Shown: piece by piece, positions 27,941 to 40,718 of the stretch | Layout: each line of letters starts with the position of its first letter | Position numbering within the stretch: position 1 is the stretch's first letter | Assembly (NCBI GenBank): GCA_024399135.1 | Contig: JAKSHY010000013.1 | Coordinates: 23,868-87,867 of the forward strand | Source of the DNA: Lachnospiraceae bacterium | GTDB taxonomy: Bacteria > Bacillota > Clostridia > Lachnospirales > Lachnospiraceae | Length of the DNA stretch: 64,000 bases | Direction: 5' to 3' | Translations under genes and position numbers: made by a program | Notes under the pieces: generated by a model | The model's database searches: none | What the model saw: only the letters and a program-made list of their open reading frames with translations | Told to the model about the DNA's origin: nothing

Positions 27941-27969
27941 ATATTATTAAATCTTATCCGATTTAACAA
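27941..27969 (-). promoter_or_regulatory. Promoter of the nucleoside transporter operon
   Basis: TTGTTA (27964-27969), 17-nt spacer, TAATAT (27941-27946). No purine-riboswitch core is seen in the short leader. Confidence 0.55.
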
Positions 27970-27982
27970 TAATCAAATTGAA

Positions 27983-28031
27983 TAAAAAACTAAAATATTA
28001 GCGTACTTTTTTAGCACATTCCTTTAGTTTT
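27983..28031 (-). terminator. Terminator after xpt
   Basis: AAAACTAAA (28023-28031) pairs with TTTAGTTTT (27986-27994), with an inner GTGC/GTAC helix, followed by T's. The stem overlaps the xpt stop codon. Confidence 0.6.
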
Positions 28032-28614
28032 ACTGTTCTCTGAAGGTTACCTGGCCTGTTTTAGCATCCATTGCATCAACAATGGCAAGTGATTCAAGCT
28101 GATATCCTAAGTTTCTTATCATACGACCGCCTGACTGGAATCCCTTCTCTACTGCGATACCTATACCTTCAACAGTTGCTCCTGATGACTGCACTATCTG
28201 AATAAGACCCTGCAGTGCACATCCGTTAGCTAAAAAGTCATCAATGATAAGCACCTTATCCTCAGGACCTAAGAATTTCTTAGACACGATTACATGGTTC
28301 ACTCTCTTATGTGTGAAGGATTCAACCTCAGCAGTATACATTTCACCATCAAGATTAATACTCTGTGATTTCTTCGCAAAAACTACAGGACAGTTATTAA
28401 AATGAAGTGCTACCACACTGGCAATTCCTATACCAGACGCTTCAATAGTAAGAATCTTATTAATTGGCTTATCTTTAAAACGCTTCGCGAATTCTTTTCC
28501 CATTTCATCAAACAAATTAATATCCATCTGATGATTCAAAAAGCTGTCAACCTTAAGAACATTTCCTTCCTTAACTACACCGTCTTTTACTATTCTCTCT
28601 TCTAGAAAATTCAT
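28030..28614 (-). CDS. xpt: Xanthine phosphoribosyltransferase
   Basis: 194 residues; converts xanthine and PRPP to XMP in purine salvage. The PRPP-binding motif [11 protein letters not shown] is near residue 122, and the N-terminal LNHQMD and EASGIGIA loops are typical of Xpt. GGGG precedes the ATG. It is the third gene behind the 841-residue protein and the DUF853 ATPase (14-nt gap), an unusual operon for a salvage enzyme. It lies next to the nucleoside importer operon, which fits purine recovery. Confidence 0.94.
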   Translation of the reverse strand: MNFLEERIVKDGVVKEGNVLKVDSFLNHQMDINLFDEMGKEFAKRFKDKPINKILTIEASGIGIASVVALHFNNCPVVFAKKSQSINLDGEMYTAEVESFTHKRVNHVIVSKKFLGPEDKVLIIDDFLANGCALQGLIQIVQSSGATVEGIGIAVEKGFQSGGRMIRNLGYQLESLAIVDAMDAKTGQVTFREQ

Positions 28615-28628
28615 ATTGATCCCCTCGT

Positions 28629-30239
28629 CTATTTAAAAAATGTTCCTATTATTCCACGCATCAGTGATGAACCTACGTTTCCACCAAGAGTTTTTCCGAA
28701 GGTTCCTCCCATTGTTTTTCCAACACTCTTTCCAACCTCACGGCCAATAGTTCCTGCAGTTGTTGACGCTACAGATTTAGCTGCTCTTTTGACAGCTTTT
28801 CCCTGCTGAGCCTTGGCACGTTCTGCTTCTTTTTGAGCCTTAAGCTCTGCCCTTTGAGCTTCCTTTTGAGCCAGAGCCTCCTCCTTTTGGGCAATCTTTG
28901 CATCAATTGCGGCCTGCTCTTCCTGCTTTCTTATTACCTCTTCTTCTTCACGAATCGCAGTAAGTCTTTCATACGCCGATTCATTATCTACATAATAATT
29001 ATATTTTCCATAGAGCATTGACCTTTCAGCTGCTTCCTTTAATTCAGCCTCACTAATTGCACCCATCTTTGACTGTGGTGGAAGTACCTTAGCCCTTTCA
29101 ACTACCGTAGGAACACCATCCATATCAAGAACCGATATCAATGCTTCTCCTGTTCCTAATTCACTAAGAACTGAATATGTATCAAACGAAGGATTAACTC
29201 TGAAACCTTCTGCTGCTGCCTTCATACCCTTCTGCTCTTTAGGTGTATATGCACGCAGTGCATGCTGAATCTTATTTCCAAGCTGGCTTAATACTCCGCC
29301 AGGAATATCTGATGGGTTCTGTGTTATGAAGTAAATACCAACACCCTTTGATCTTATAAGTTTTACAACCTGCTCAATTTTTTCAAGAAGCACCTTTGGA
29401 GCCTGGTCAAAAAGCATATGAGCTTCATCAAAGAAGAATACCATCTTAGGCTTATCCAAGTCTCCTGCCTCTGGAAGTGTCTCATATAATTCTGAAATCA
29501 TCCACAAAAGGAACATTGAATACATCTTAGGGTTAAGCATAAGCTTCTGACATTCAAGAATCTGAATAAGTCCTCTTCCACTGTTATCAATAGTCAGCCA
29601 GTCCTTGATATTAAGTGCCGGTTCTGCAAAGAACTGTTCCCCACCATCTGCCTCAAGTGAAATTACTGCTCTTATGATAACATTAAGACTCTGTTGTGGA
29701 AGGTTTCCGTACTGTGTGCTTAGTTCCTTGGAATTCTCAGCCACATACTGAAGCATACTCTTTAAATCCTTAGTATCAATAAGTAAAAGGGCATTATCAT
29801 CTGCGATTTTGAAAACTATATTCAAAATGTCTGTCTGAGTATCATTTAATCCCATAATTCTTGCTAGAAGAAGTGGTCCCATTTCAGATATGGTTGTTCT
29901 TAATGGAATTCCGTTTTCACCATAAACATCCCAGAAATTTACTGTATAATTTCCGAATCTGAATCCTTTTTCATTCAAATTAAAGTATTCAATACGCTTA
30001 CTCATGTCTTCGCTCTGGATTCCGCTCTGACACATTCCCTGAAGATCACCCTTTGCATCTGCCAAAAATACAGGCACTCCTGCATCTGCGAACGACTCAG
30101 CAAGAACCTTTAATGTAACAGTTTTACCTGTTCCAGTAGCTCCAGCGATTAATCCATGACGGTTAGCCATTTTAGGATAAATATATATTTGTCCTCCGTC
30201 AGCGTTCTGTCCTACCAAAATCTTGTTATCAAAAAACAT
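28629..30239 (-). CDS. DUF853/YjgR-type HerA-like ATPase
   Basis: 536 residues. HerA/FtsK-like P-loop ATPase with Walker A GATGTGKT near residue 36 and Walker [10 protein letters not shown] near 250, followed by [31 protein letters not shown]. The C-terminal 100 residues are an Ala/Glu/Lys/Gln-rich coiled coil and a Gly-rich tail ([22 protein letters not shown]). The biological role is unclear; relatives are widespread in bacteria. AGGAGG precedes the ATG, and it sits between the 841-residue protein gene (15 nt) and xpt (14 nt). Confidence 0.87.
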   Translation of the reverse strand: MFFDNKILVGQNADGGQIYIYPKMANRHGLIAGATGTGKTVTLKVLAESFADAGVPVFLADAKGDLQGMCQSGIQSEDMSKRIEYFNLNEKGFRFGNYTVNFWDVYGENGIPLRTTISEMGPLLLARIMGLNDTQTDILNIVFKIADDNALLLIDTKDLKSMLQYVAENSKELSTQYGNLPQQSLNVIIRAVISLEADGGEQFFAEPALNIKDWLTIDNSGRGLIQILECQKLMLNPKMYSMFLLWMISELYETLPEAGDLDKPKMVFFFDEAHMLFDQAPKVLLEKIEQVVKLIRSKGVGIYFITQNPSDIPGGVLSQLGNKIQHALRAYTPKEQKGMKAAAEGFRVNPSFDTYSVLSELGTGEALISVLDMDGVPTVVERAKVLPPQSKMGAISEAELKEAAERSMLYGKYNYYVDNESAYERLTAIREEEEVIRKQEEQAAIDAKIAQKEEALAQKEAQRAELKAQKEAERAKAQQGKAVKRAAKSVASTTAGTIGREVGKSVGKTMGGTFGKTLGGNVGSSLMRGIIGTFFK

Positions 30240-30254
30240 TCCTATCCTCCTTGG

Positions 30255-32780
30255 TTATTCTTCTACACTTCTTACATATGTAATAAAGCAGTTACCATTG
30301 TCCTCGAACCAGTCTACAACATCCTCAACCGGTCTTTTATATATTTCGTTATTTAAAGGATCCATAATAACAATTTCTGTATCATTAAATCCTATAATAA
30401 GCACAGCATTCTGATTATCAAGCATCGAAAGCACCGGAATATCCTGATTTACGTAGTAAAGAATCATATCGATGCTACATCCTGTTAAATCCAGAATATC
30501 ATAATCAGTCATGGCACTTAGAATCTCAACTACTGAATTTCCCTGGTTCAGCATGTACTGAGAATTTCGAATTACATCCTCATTCTCAAGCATAACATTA
30601 AGACATACTGCCAATGGCGAGATATTCTCAGATGCCGCCTTTTCCTTAATGGCCATAATCTGATTCTTAGGACTTCTTGATACCTTCTTATAAATATATC
30701 GTCCTGTATCATTCATAACAACTCCCGAAATGGAATATGCTTTTTCAACCGCAGTTGCAGCATTGTCATAGAATGAATCAACACCATACTTTCCATAAAC
30801 TATATATTTTTTCGAATTCTCTAAAAGCTCAATTTCCCTCGAACCTTCATATAATACCATTTTAGGTGTCATATGCTTAGTCTTAGAAGAATCAATCGTA
30901 CCCTTAACAGATATCTTCAGTATTTTCTCATACTTTTCATTGTTTTCAGATGAGATGATATTTTTAGTAAGCGTTGGATCTTCTGAATTCATAATCTGAT
31001 CATCCAGTGCTTCTTCGAATTTTCCTTCATCAATCTTCTTCACCCTGTGAAGAATAATCTGATTCTGATGAACCTCTCCTCCGACCACATAGAATCTGTC
31101 CTGGCTATAACGCATCATTATTCCCTTATGCTGGTTTCTTATATTAACCTCATACATTGGAATAATTGTATTACCAGTTCTGTCATTCGTAATGTCTGAT
31201 TCATATCCGATTCCATATACTAAATCTTCACCTATGAAGCTTATTGGAGAAATTACCTCATTACCCTTGCATTCAATCTTACTTGATAGCTGAGTCTCAA
31301 GATTCATGAGAATAAGCTCGTGGGCGTTGTATATGTCCTCAGATGTAAGATATGCTGCCATATGGTTATTATTCGAAATTACATAAGAACCATCAGCCAG
31401 ATTCTCTGCCAGAACCTCTGTATTTCTGGTTTTAGTATTAATACTGTATAATCGTCTTCCTACCACCAGATACAGATTACCCTGTGAGTTCATGTACGAA
31501 AGCTCATCAACCTCTTTCATAAGAAGGTCCGGAGAATGCTCACTTGGCATATAGGCAAGCTCTTCAATAGTATTAACTGTTGCATCATAATAATATGCAC
31601 ATATTCCAGATTCTCCTTCATGAGATCCTCTGTTCATGTAGCCATATACTAAGAATGTGACATTACCAGTTTCATCAACATCCATAACCTTAATCTTATG
31701 ATTAGGATTAACAGCTCTTAAATCTTCCGTGAAAACATCATAGAATCCGAACAGAAATGCAATTCTGTTATCCTTAACATCGTATGAATAAAGTCTGTTG
31801 TTCATAACGAATACAATGCTGCTACCATCCTCGGATTCAACCATATGAGGGGACTGACTAAGTATTCCAAGCCTGATAGCATTTTCATCATACGTGTCCT
31901 TTTCATCAACGAAAACCTCATCCATGGTTCTATTAAAATCAAGAAGATATATTCTTTCCTTAGAATATCTAATTCTGTAGAATTCCTGAATTTTAAAATG
32001 CTTTAGTCCGTTTTCATCATCTACACTTACATAATAATCAACAAGAAAGCTTCCTGTTAAAGAGGACAGCTCCTTAATTGTAATTTTAGGTTCGTCTATA
32101 ACTATTGGGTTTAAGTTCCCCCATGTAACCTGATCAAGCTTACTGTGAATATCTACATTTCCGAATGTTGTATTATCACCAAGATAATTGGATTCTAAGT
32201 ACTTGGTTAATGTTTTAGCCTCTTCCTTGTCGAAGGTCTTTTTATTAAAATCCGATATATACTCAAGCTTATCATTCACATAGTAGTCTTGCGGGCTAAT
32301 TACACGTGTATAATATTTAACTTCTTTCCCATTTCCTAATTTAAGAATTACTATGAGTTCATACTCAACATTAGAATTAATAAGATCTTTTAAGGTTAAA
32401 TTGGCTTCTATATTTCTTCCATTGGTTTCATAATCGGAAACTACTGTCTGTTCAATAAGTCTGTTACCATCGACTGTTCTGACTTCATAAGAAATACTCG
32501 AAACCGTAGAGCTGTACGTATCTATTTTAAGGTGAACCTTACGTCCTGACATAAGAGGAGTGATACTGCTTCTCATGAAGCTTAAATCCATATCATTAAC
32601 ATATCCGAACATAGGGTTAACTTCTATACCATTATATTCAATTGAAACTACAGGGAGCACAGCTTGAGACATATCTGTTGTCATATCAGCTGAGTCTTTA
32701 TTTATTAAACTCTCTGTAATGAACACTGTTGCAAAAAATGTTATTAATACTGCAACAATCCTTATAATCGTATGTTTCAT
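30255..32780 (-). CDS. Large membrane-anchored protein with a degenerate C39-like C-terminus, function unknown
   Basis: 841 residues. One N-terminal hydrophobic segment (TIIRIVAVLITFFATVFITESL) anchors a large extracytoplasmic region that is mostly beta, with WD/Kelch-like strands around 300-650. The last 130 residues resemble a C39-like papain fold (SPLAVCLNVML..., NAVLIIGFNDTEIVIMDP), but the usual CGP cysteine and the GH histidine positions are replaced (Ile and Asn), so it may be inactive. The start at 32780 is chosen because the longer frame would begin inside the ATP operon terminator. Likely a Lachnospiraceae-specific envelope protein (inference). Confidence 0.7.
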   Translation of the reverse strand: MKHTIIRIVAVLITFFATVFITESLINKDSADMTTDMSQAVLPVVSIEYNGIEVNPMFGYVNDMDLSFMRSSITPLMSGRKVHLKIDTYSSTVSSISYEVRTVDGNRLIEQTVVSDYETNGRNIEANLTLKDLINSNVEYELIVILKLGNGKEVKYYTRVISPQDYYVNDKLEYISDFNKKTFDKEEAKTLTKYLESNYLGDNTTFGNVDIHSKLDQVTWGNLNPIVIDEPKITIKELSSLTGSFLVDYYVSVDDENGLKHFKIQEFYRIRYSKERIYLLDFNRTMDEVFVDEKDTYDENAIRLGILSQSPHMVESEDGSSIVFVMNNRLYSYDVKDNRIAFLFGFYDVFTEDLRAVNPNHKIKVMDVDETGNVTFLVYGYMNRGSHEGESGICAYYYDATVNTIEELAYMPSEHSPDLLMKEVDELSYMNSQGNLYLVVGRRLYSINTKTRNTEVLAENLADGSYVISNNNHMAAYLTSEDIYNAHELILMNLETQLSSKIECKGNEVISPISFIGEDLVYGIGYESDITNDRTGNTIIPMYEVNIRNQHKGIMMRYSQDRFYVVGGEVHQNQIILHRVKKIDEGKFEEALDDQIMNSEDPTLTKNIISSENNEKYEKILKISVKGTIDSSKTKHMTPKMVLYEGSREIELLENSKKYIVYGKYGVDSFYDNAATAVEKAYSISGVVMNDTGRYIYKKVSRSPKNQIMAIKEKAASENISPLAVCLNVMLENEDVIRNSQYMLNQGNSVVEILSAMTDYDILDLTGCSIDMILYYVNQDIPVLSMLDNQNAVLIIGFNDTEIVIMDPLNNEIYKRPVEDVVDWFEDNGNCFITYVRSVEE

Positions 32781-32796
32781 AAATTGCCTAGATAAC

Positions 32797-32830
32797 AAAA
32801 ATTGTCCAGCCTGCATAATACAGGCCGGAC
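32797..32830 (-). terminator. Terminator of the ATP synthase operon
   Basis: GTCCGGCCTG/GCAGGCTGGAC stem with a 6-nt loop (32804-32830) followed by AATTTTTGTTAT on the minus strand, just after atpC. Confidence 0.9.
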
Positions 32831-32847
32831 TAATTTTAAAAATATAA

Positions 32848-33249
32848 TTACTTAATTACATCGATTCTTGCAAGAGCCTTCATTAAAGCAAGCTCGGCAC
32901 GCTCAACATCTGTTTCTGCGTCCTTAGTACGTAATCTTTCTTCGGCTCTTTCCTTCGCTTCTTCAGCTCTGGTTAAATCAATTTCTGTTGGCCACTCAAC
33001 AATCTCGGCCATAATCACTACCGAATCCTGAAGGATTTCAGCAAAACCAGCATGCAATGCTGCTTCTTTTACGCCGTCCTCCTGGGTGATAGTAAGAATT
33101 CCTGGAGCAACTACAACGGTAAGTGGAATATGTCCCTTTAATACACCGATTTCACCTTCTGTTGTGTTGAACTCCACCATGGAAGCTTCACCTTCATAGA
33201 AAATTCGGTCAGGAGTAATAATTTTTAGTTTAAACAAATTATCTGCCAC
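32848..33249 (-). CDS. atpC: ATP synthase epsilon subunit
   Basis: 133-residue central-stalk subunit of F1. The N-terminal beta sandwich (FKLKIITPDRIFYEGEASMVEFNTTEGEIGVLKGH) and the C-terminal two-helix domain (LTRAEEAKERAEERL...) are both present. The start is GTG behind AGGAG. It is the last gene of the operon. Confidence 0.96.
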   Translation of the reverse strand: MADNLFKLKIITPDRIFYEGEASMVEFNTTEGEIGVLKGHIPLTVVVAPGILTITQEDGVKEAALHAGFAEILQDSVVIMAEIVEWPTEIDLTRAEEAKERAEERLRTKDAETDVERAELALMKALARIDVIK

Positions 33250-33259
33250 TTAATCTCTC

Positions 33260-35546
<2,287 letters not shown>

Positions 35547-35589
35547 AATCAAATTTCCTTTCTAGGGGTATATCTTTACCCTGTGCCAT

Positions 35590-37113
<1,524 letters not shown>

Positions 37114-37121
37114 CTAAAATT

Positions 37122-37667
37122 TTAAATCTGTAATGATAACAGCTCACGCTGTAGTTTATTAAGCTTAGTCTGAACACTGCTGTCTACTACTCTGTCACCG
37201 ATTCTTATAACCATTCCACCAATAAGACTTTCATCCACATCATAGTGCATTTCCATCTTTTTGAAAGAAGTGGTCTCAAGCAGTCTCTTTTCAACAGACT
37301 GTTTAAGCGAATCACTAAGTTCCATTGCAGTAGTTACATATGCAACACCAATTCCTTTAAGGCGTTTAACTTCATCTGTGAAATAATTAAGAATTCCATC
37401 AATATCACTGTATCTGTCTTTAGTTACAATCAGATTGATGAATCCTAATATTTCAGCTGAGATGCGACCTTTAAAAACATTGTCTACAACCTCAAGTTTT
37501 TCTTCCTTAAGAATTTTAGGGTGATTCATCAGCTTACTAAAATCAGGATTTGAATCGATGATTTCCTTCAATGTACTAATTTCTTCGAGGAATTCATCTT
37601 CCTTTCCTTCTTCCACAGCCAGCTCAAACAAAGCTTCTCCATATGTATTCGAGACTAGCTTAGCCAT
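37122..37667 (-). CDS. atpH: ATP synthase delta subunit
   Basis: 181-residue peripheral-stalk subunit that joins F1 to b subunits. The N-terminal helical domain (YGEALFELAVEEGKEDEF) and the C-terminal conserved LIGGMVIRIGDRVVDSSVQTKLNKL are visible. The start overlaps the end of atpF by 13 nt. Confidence 0.95.
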   Translation of the reverse strand: MAKLVSNTYGEALFELAVEEGKEDEFLEEISTLKEIIDSNPDFSKLMNHPKILKEEKLEVVDNVFKGRISAEILGFINLIVTKDRYSDIDGILNYFTDEVKRLKGIGVAYVTTAMELSDSLKQSVEKRLLETTSFKKMEMHYDVDESLIGGMVIRIGDRVVDSSVQTKLNKLQRELLSLQI

Positions 37668-38176
37668 GTGTTCTCACCTATTTCCTTTAATGTGTCATTA
37701 ACTATTGAGTCCTGAACTGTAGTATCAATAGAAGCTTTTACTACTTTGCCGGCCATTAATGATGCTAAGACTACCATTTCTCTCTTCACATCATCAGATG
37801 CTTTTTGCTTTTCTAATTCTGCTTCGTTTCTGGCTCTTTCAATAATTCTGTTAGCTTCTTCTTTAGCTTCCTGAATAATGCGGTTTTCATTATCCAAAGC
37901 ACGTTTTCTTGCATCAGCTAAAATAGCTTCTGTTTCTTTCTCTACATCTTTTAACTTAGAAGAATACTCCTCTTTAAGGGCGATAGCTTCTGCCTGATTC
38001 TTCTGGGCATCGTCTAATTCTTCCTTAATCTTAGTCTTTCTCTTCTCAAGCATATCCCTTACAGGATTAAAGAGAAAATATGAAGCGGCAAGAAATAAGA
38101 TGAAGATAGCAACCATCATGAGCACTGAATCTGCAAGCAGTTGCAGATCTAAGTCAAATACTCTGCTCCATTCCAT
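37655..38176 (-). CDS. atpF: ATP synthase b subunit
   Basis: 173-residue peripheral stalk. One N-terminal membrane helix (VLMMVAIFILFLAASYFLF) is followed by a long charged coiled coil (MLEKRKTKIKEELDDAQKNQ). Only one b gene is present, so a homodimeric stalk is expected. AGGAG precedes the ATG. Confidence 0.95.
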   Translation of the reverse strand: MEWSRVFDLDLQLLADSVLMMVAIFILFLAASYFLFNPVRDMLEKRKTKIKEELDDAQKNQAEAIALKEEYSSKLKDVEKETEAILADARKRALDNENRIIQEAKEEANRIIERARNEAELEKQKASDDVKREMVVLASLMAGKVVKASIDTTVQDSIVNDTLKEIGENTWLS

Positions 38177-38222
38177 CTATACAGCCTCTCCTTTCTTAAA
38201 TAGTGTATATCAAACGATCAGA

Positions 38223-38489
<267 letters not shown>

Positions 38490-38529
38490 TTATAATTAGT
38501 AGTCCAATTTTTGCTACTTAATTTACTTT

Positions 38530-39255
38530 TTATGATTCTTCTGTATTACATGCATCCTGAATATATGTCATAGTCAGCATACAGAATACATATGTTTGAA
38601 TTGCGCCTGAGAACAGGTCGAAATATACATGCAATGCTGCTGGCCAAACTAATGCCAGTTTTCCAAGCAAGGTATAAATCAATGCCATAATGGCAGTTCC
38701 CGAAAGAATATTCGCAAACAAACGTAATGATAATGAAATTGGCACTGCGAAATCACCAATCAGGTTAATTGGTAACCAGAATGGCCACGGACTCATAAGT
38801 CCTGACACAACACCCTTAACCTTCTGGTACTTAAACTGATTGTAATGAATGAGGGTGAACGAAATAACTGCCAGTGCAAAAGTTACTCCGTAATCTGCTG
38901 TTGGTGGTCTTAATCCCAATAGGCCAGATATGTTGCTGAAGAAAATGAATACAAACAGCGTAGCAATATAGTTCCTGAATTTAGGAGCAAATCTGCCCAT
39001 AACACCGTTAATCATTCCGTCCAAGAAATCAACCAACAACTCCAATACATTCTGGAAGCCGGATGGTACTTCCTTGGCTTTTTTCATGCAATGACCTGCT
39101 GCGATGAAGAACCCTATCAAAATCAGCATTACTATGAGAAGACATACATGTGTTGTAGTAATTCTCAAAGTCTGACCAAACAATTCATACTGAAATACTT
39201 CATGTATGAAAAAGTCAACTTCCTTAGCAGATTCTGATAATAAGATTCCCTGCAT
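38530..39255 (-). CDS. atpB: ATP synthase a subunit
   Basis: 241-residue Fo stator with five or six membrane helices. The conserved arginine lies in ISLSLRLFANILSGTAIM near residue 185. AtpB usually starts the structural genes; here it follows two accessory genes, atpZ and an atpI-like gene. Confidence 0.96.
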   Translation of the reverse strand: MQGILLSESAKEVDFFIHEVFQYELFGQTLRITTTHVCLLIVMLILIGFFIAAGHCMKKAKEVPSGFQNVLELLVDFLDGMINGVMGRFAPKFRNYIATLFVFIFFSNISGLLGLRPPTADYGVTFALAVISFTLIHYNQFKYQKVKGVVSGLMSPWPFWLPINLIGDFAVPISLSLRLFANILSGTAIMALIYTLLGKLALVWPAALHVYFDLFSGAIQTYVFCMLTMTYIQDACNTEES

Positions 39256-39274
39256 TTTTTCACCTCCTTATCCC

Positions 39275-39736
39275 TTATTTCTGCTCGATGGCAGTTTCTT
39301 TTAAATCTTTATCATCAATGTACTCAATTCTTGGAGGCAGAATTTCCTCTCCATAGATCAGAGTACTGATTTTCTTGGTTAATGGCTGCAAATACGCACC
39401 AATCTTGATTCCCGTAATTCCAAAGAATGCTGCCAGAACATATTCTCCAAAGAATACTCCGCACACACCCATAACTGCTATCAGGAATAAATACCTTAGC
39501 AAAAACTGAATTCTGATGCTCTTTACTGCATTATCATTATCAAACGAAAGTGCTCTGTCAAGAGACCACCACATATGAAAAGATGCAATCAGTGCAGTAA
39601 GCGTTCCAATCCAAAGGTTCAGACTACACTTTCCAGGATTCGGAATAAATATAGCAACTATCTGTCCTACAATTGCGAACATCAGTATTCCAACCCATAA
39701 TTCAAAAACTGTTCTATTTAGTCGAATCTTTTTCAT
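39275..39736 (-). CDS. atpI: AtpI-like ATP synthase accessory membrane protein
   Basis: About 153 residues with four hydrophobic segments and a basic N-terminus (MKKIRLNRTVFELWVGILMF). It matches ATP synthase subunit I by size, topology and position only. The start at 39736 overlaps the 3' end of atpZ by 23 nt; the longer frame upstream is just the atpZ shadow. AtpI/AtpZ help c-ring assembly and Mg2+ or Ca2+ supply in other bacteria. Confidence 0.7.
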   Translation of the reverse strand: MKKIRLNRTVFELWVGILMFAIVGQIVAIFIPNPGKCSLNLWIGTLTALIASFHMWWSLDRALSFDNDNAVKSIRIQFLLRYLFLIAVMGVCGVFFGEYVLAAFFGITGIKIGAYLQPLTKKISTLIYGEEILPPRIEYIDDKDLKETAIEQK

Positions 39737-40013
39737 TCTCTTTTTTCTTATTAGCCAGATTATTATGTCCGGTTCCATGCATATACTGGGAATTGGTATC
39801 CTTCTTTCTAAGATGCCTTTTAGACATTCTGAATACGTTATATCCTCCGGCAACTGCACCTACAAAAAACATAATAATCATTATATAGTTCGTTCCGAGC
39901 TTCTCGTCTATGAAGTTTCCCAGGAACGAGCACAAAAAAATGGGAACCAGCATATTAATCCCAAACTGTCCTATCAGTGAAAAAGACTGATAAACCGTTC
40001 TATTGAATTTCAC
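39714..40013 (-). CDS. atpZ: AtpZ-like protein
   Basis: 99 residues with two membrane helices (FGINMLVPIFLCSFLGNFI and YIMIIMFFVGAVAGGYNVF) and a basic, Asn-rich tail. This is the usual AtpZ architecture at the head of the operon. The start is GTG behind AAGGAG. Confidence 0.8.
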   Translation of the reverse strand: MKFNRTVYQSFSLIGQFGINMLVPIFLCSFLGNFIDEKLGTNYIMIIMFFVGAVAGGYNVFRMSKRHLRKKDTNSQYMHGTGHNNLANKKKENEKDSTK

Positions 40014-40053
40014 GCGTGGCTCCTTTCATATTTACCGATAAAATAACTACTTT

Positions 40054-40082
40054 ATTATAGTAAATTATAGGGGTATTGTCTA
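40054..40082 (-). promoter_or_regulatory. ATP synthase operon promoter
   Basis: TAGACA (40077-40082), 17-nt spacer, TATAAT (40054-40059) upstream of atpZ. Confidence 0.78.
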
Positions 40083-40106
40083 CTAGAATAATTTATTAAA
40101 AACGCA

Positions 40107-40135
40107 TTGAATTGTTTGATTTTTCAAGGTATCAT
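40107..40135 (+). promoter_or_regulatory. Promoter of the DUF402 gene
   Basis: TTGAAT (40107-40112), 17-nt spacer, TATCAT (40130-40135). It is divergent from the ATP operon promoter, with 24 nt between the two -35 boxes. Confidence 0.6.
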
Positions 40136-40165
40136 TGGATTAATATTAAATCTTTGGAGGTGTGA

Positions 40166-40639
40166 ATGGACAACCCGATTTTATACCGAAAACGTATTAT
40201 TCCGGATGAATGCGTTTTACTAAAAGATGACATCATTATTTCGTGCGATGAAGACAGGATTGTCACTAAATGGAACGCCCTTCACCCTAAAAAAGATCTC
40301 CACCACGGAGCTTCATGTTATTTTTTAAAAGAAGGCTTCAAGGTAAGCAAATTCTGTAAAGAAGACGACTCTTTGATGTACTGGTATTGTGACATAGTCG
40401 ATTTTCATTACGAAAAAATAACTAATGAGCTCATAGTTACAGACCTTTTGGCAGATGTTATAATCTATCCCGATGGCTTCGTAAAGGTAGTCGACATAGA
40501 CGAAATGGTTGAAGCCTTAGAATCAAGGTCCATTTCCCTTGATACCTTAAAAACAAGTCTTGTGAATCTCGACAGACTATTAAGCATAATCTATTCGGAG
40601 AATTTTGATTCTTTAACCAAATATATTAACGAAGTATAA
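40166..40639 (+). CDS. DUF402 domain protein, possible nucleoside phosphatase/RNA-linked hydrolase
   Basis: 157 residues with the DUF402 fold: HHGASCYFLKEGFKVSKF, then DSLMYWYCDIVDFHYE and LIVTDLLADVIIYPDGFVKVVDIDEM. The family includes nucleoside tri/diphosphatases such as Staphylococcus Sav1646 and RNA-associated proteins. The specific substrate here is not known. A GGAGGTG site precedes the ATG. It is monocistronic and has its own terminator. Confidence 0.85.
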   Translation: MDNPILYRKRIIPDECVLLKDDIIISCDEDRIVTKWNALHPKKDLHHGASCYFLKEGFKVSKFCKEDDSLMYWYCDIVDFHYEKITNELIVTDLLADVIIYPDGFVKVVDIDEMVEALESRSISLDTLKTSLVNLDRLLSIIYSENFDSLTKYINEV

Positions 40640-40647
40640 AGACATAC

Positions 40648-40684
40648 GAGCTGGCAAAATTTAATCTGCCAGCTCGCTTTTATT
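40648..40684 (+). terminator. Terminator after the DUF402 gene
   Basis: GAGCTGGCA/TGCCAGCTC 9-bp stem (40648-40675) followed by GCTTTTATTTT. Confidence 0.88.
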
Positions 40685-40718
40685 TTCTGATTATACTCTG
40701 ACACCTCCATGCCCGGTA

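Noticed and set aside
27897..28029. A purine riboswitch before the nucleoside importer or xpt
   Set aside because: The short leader lacks the conserved three-way-junction core, and xpt is preceded directly by another gene.
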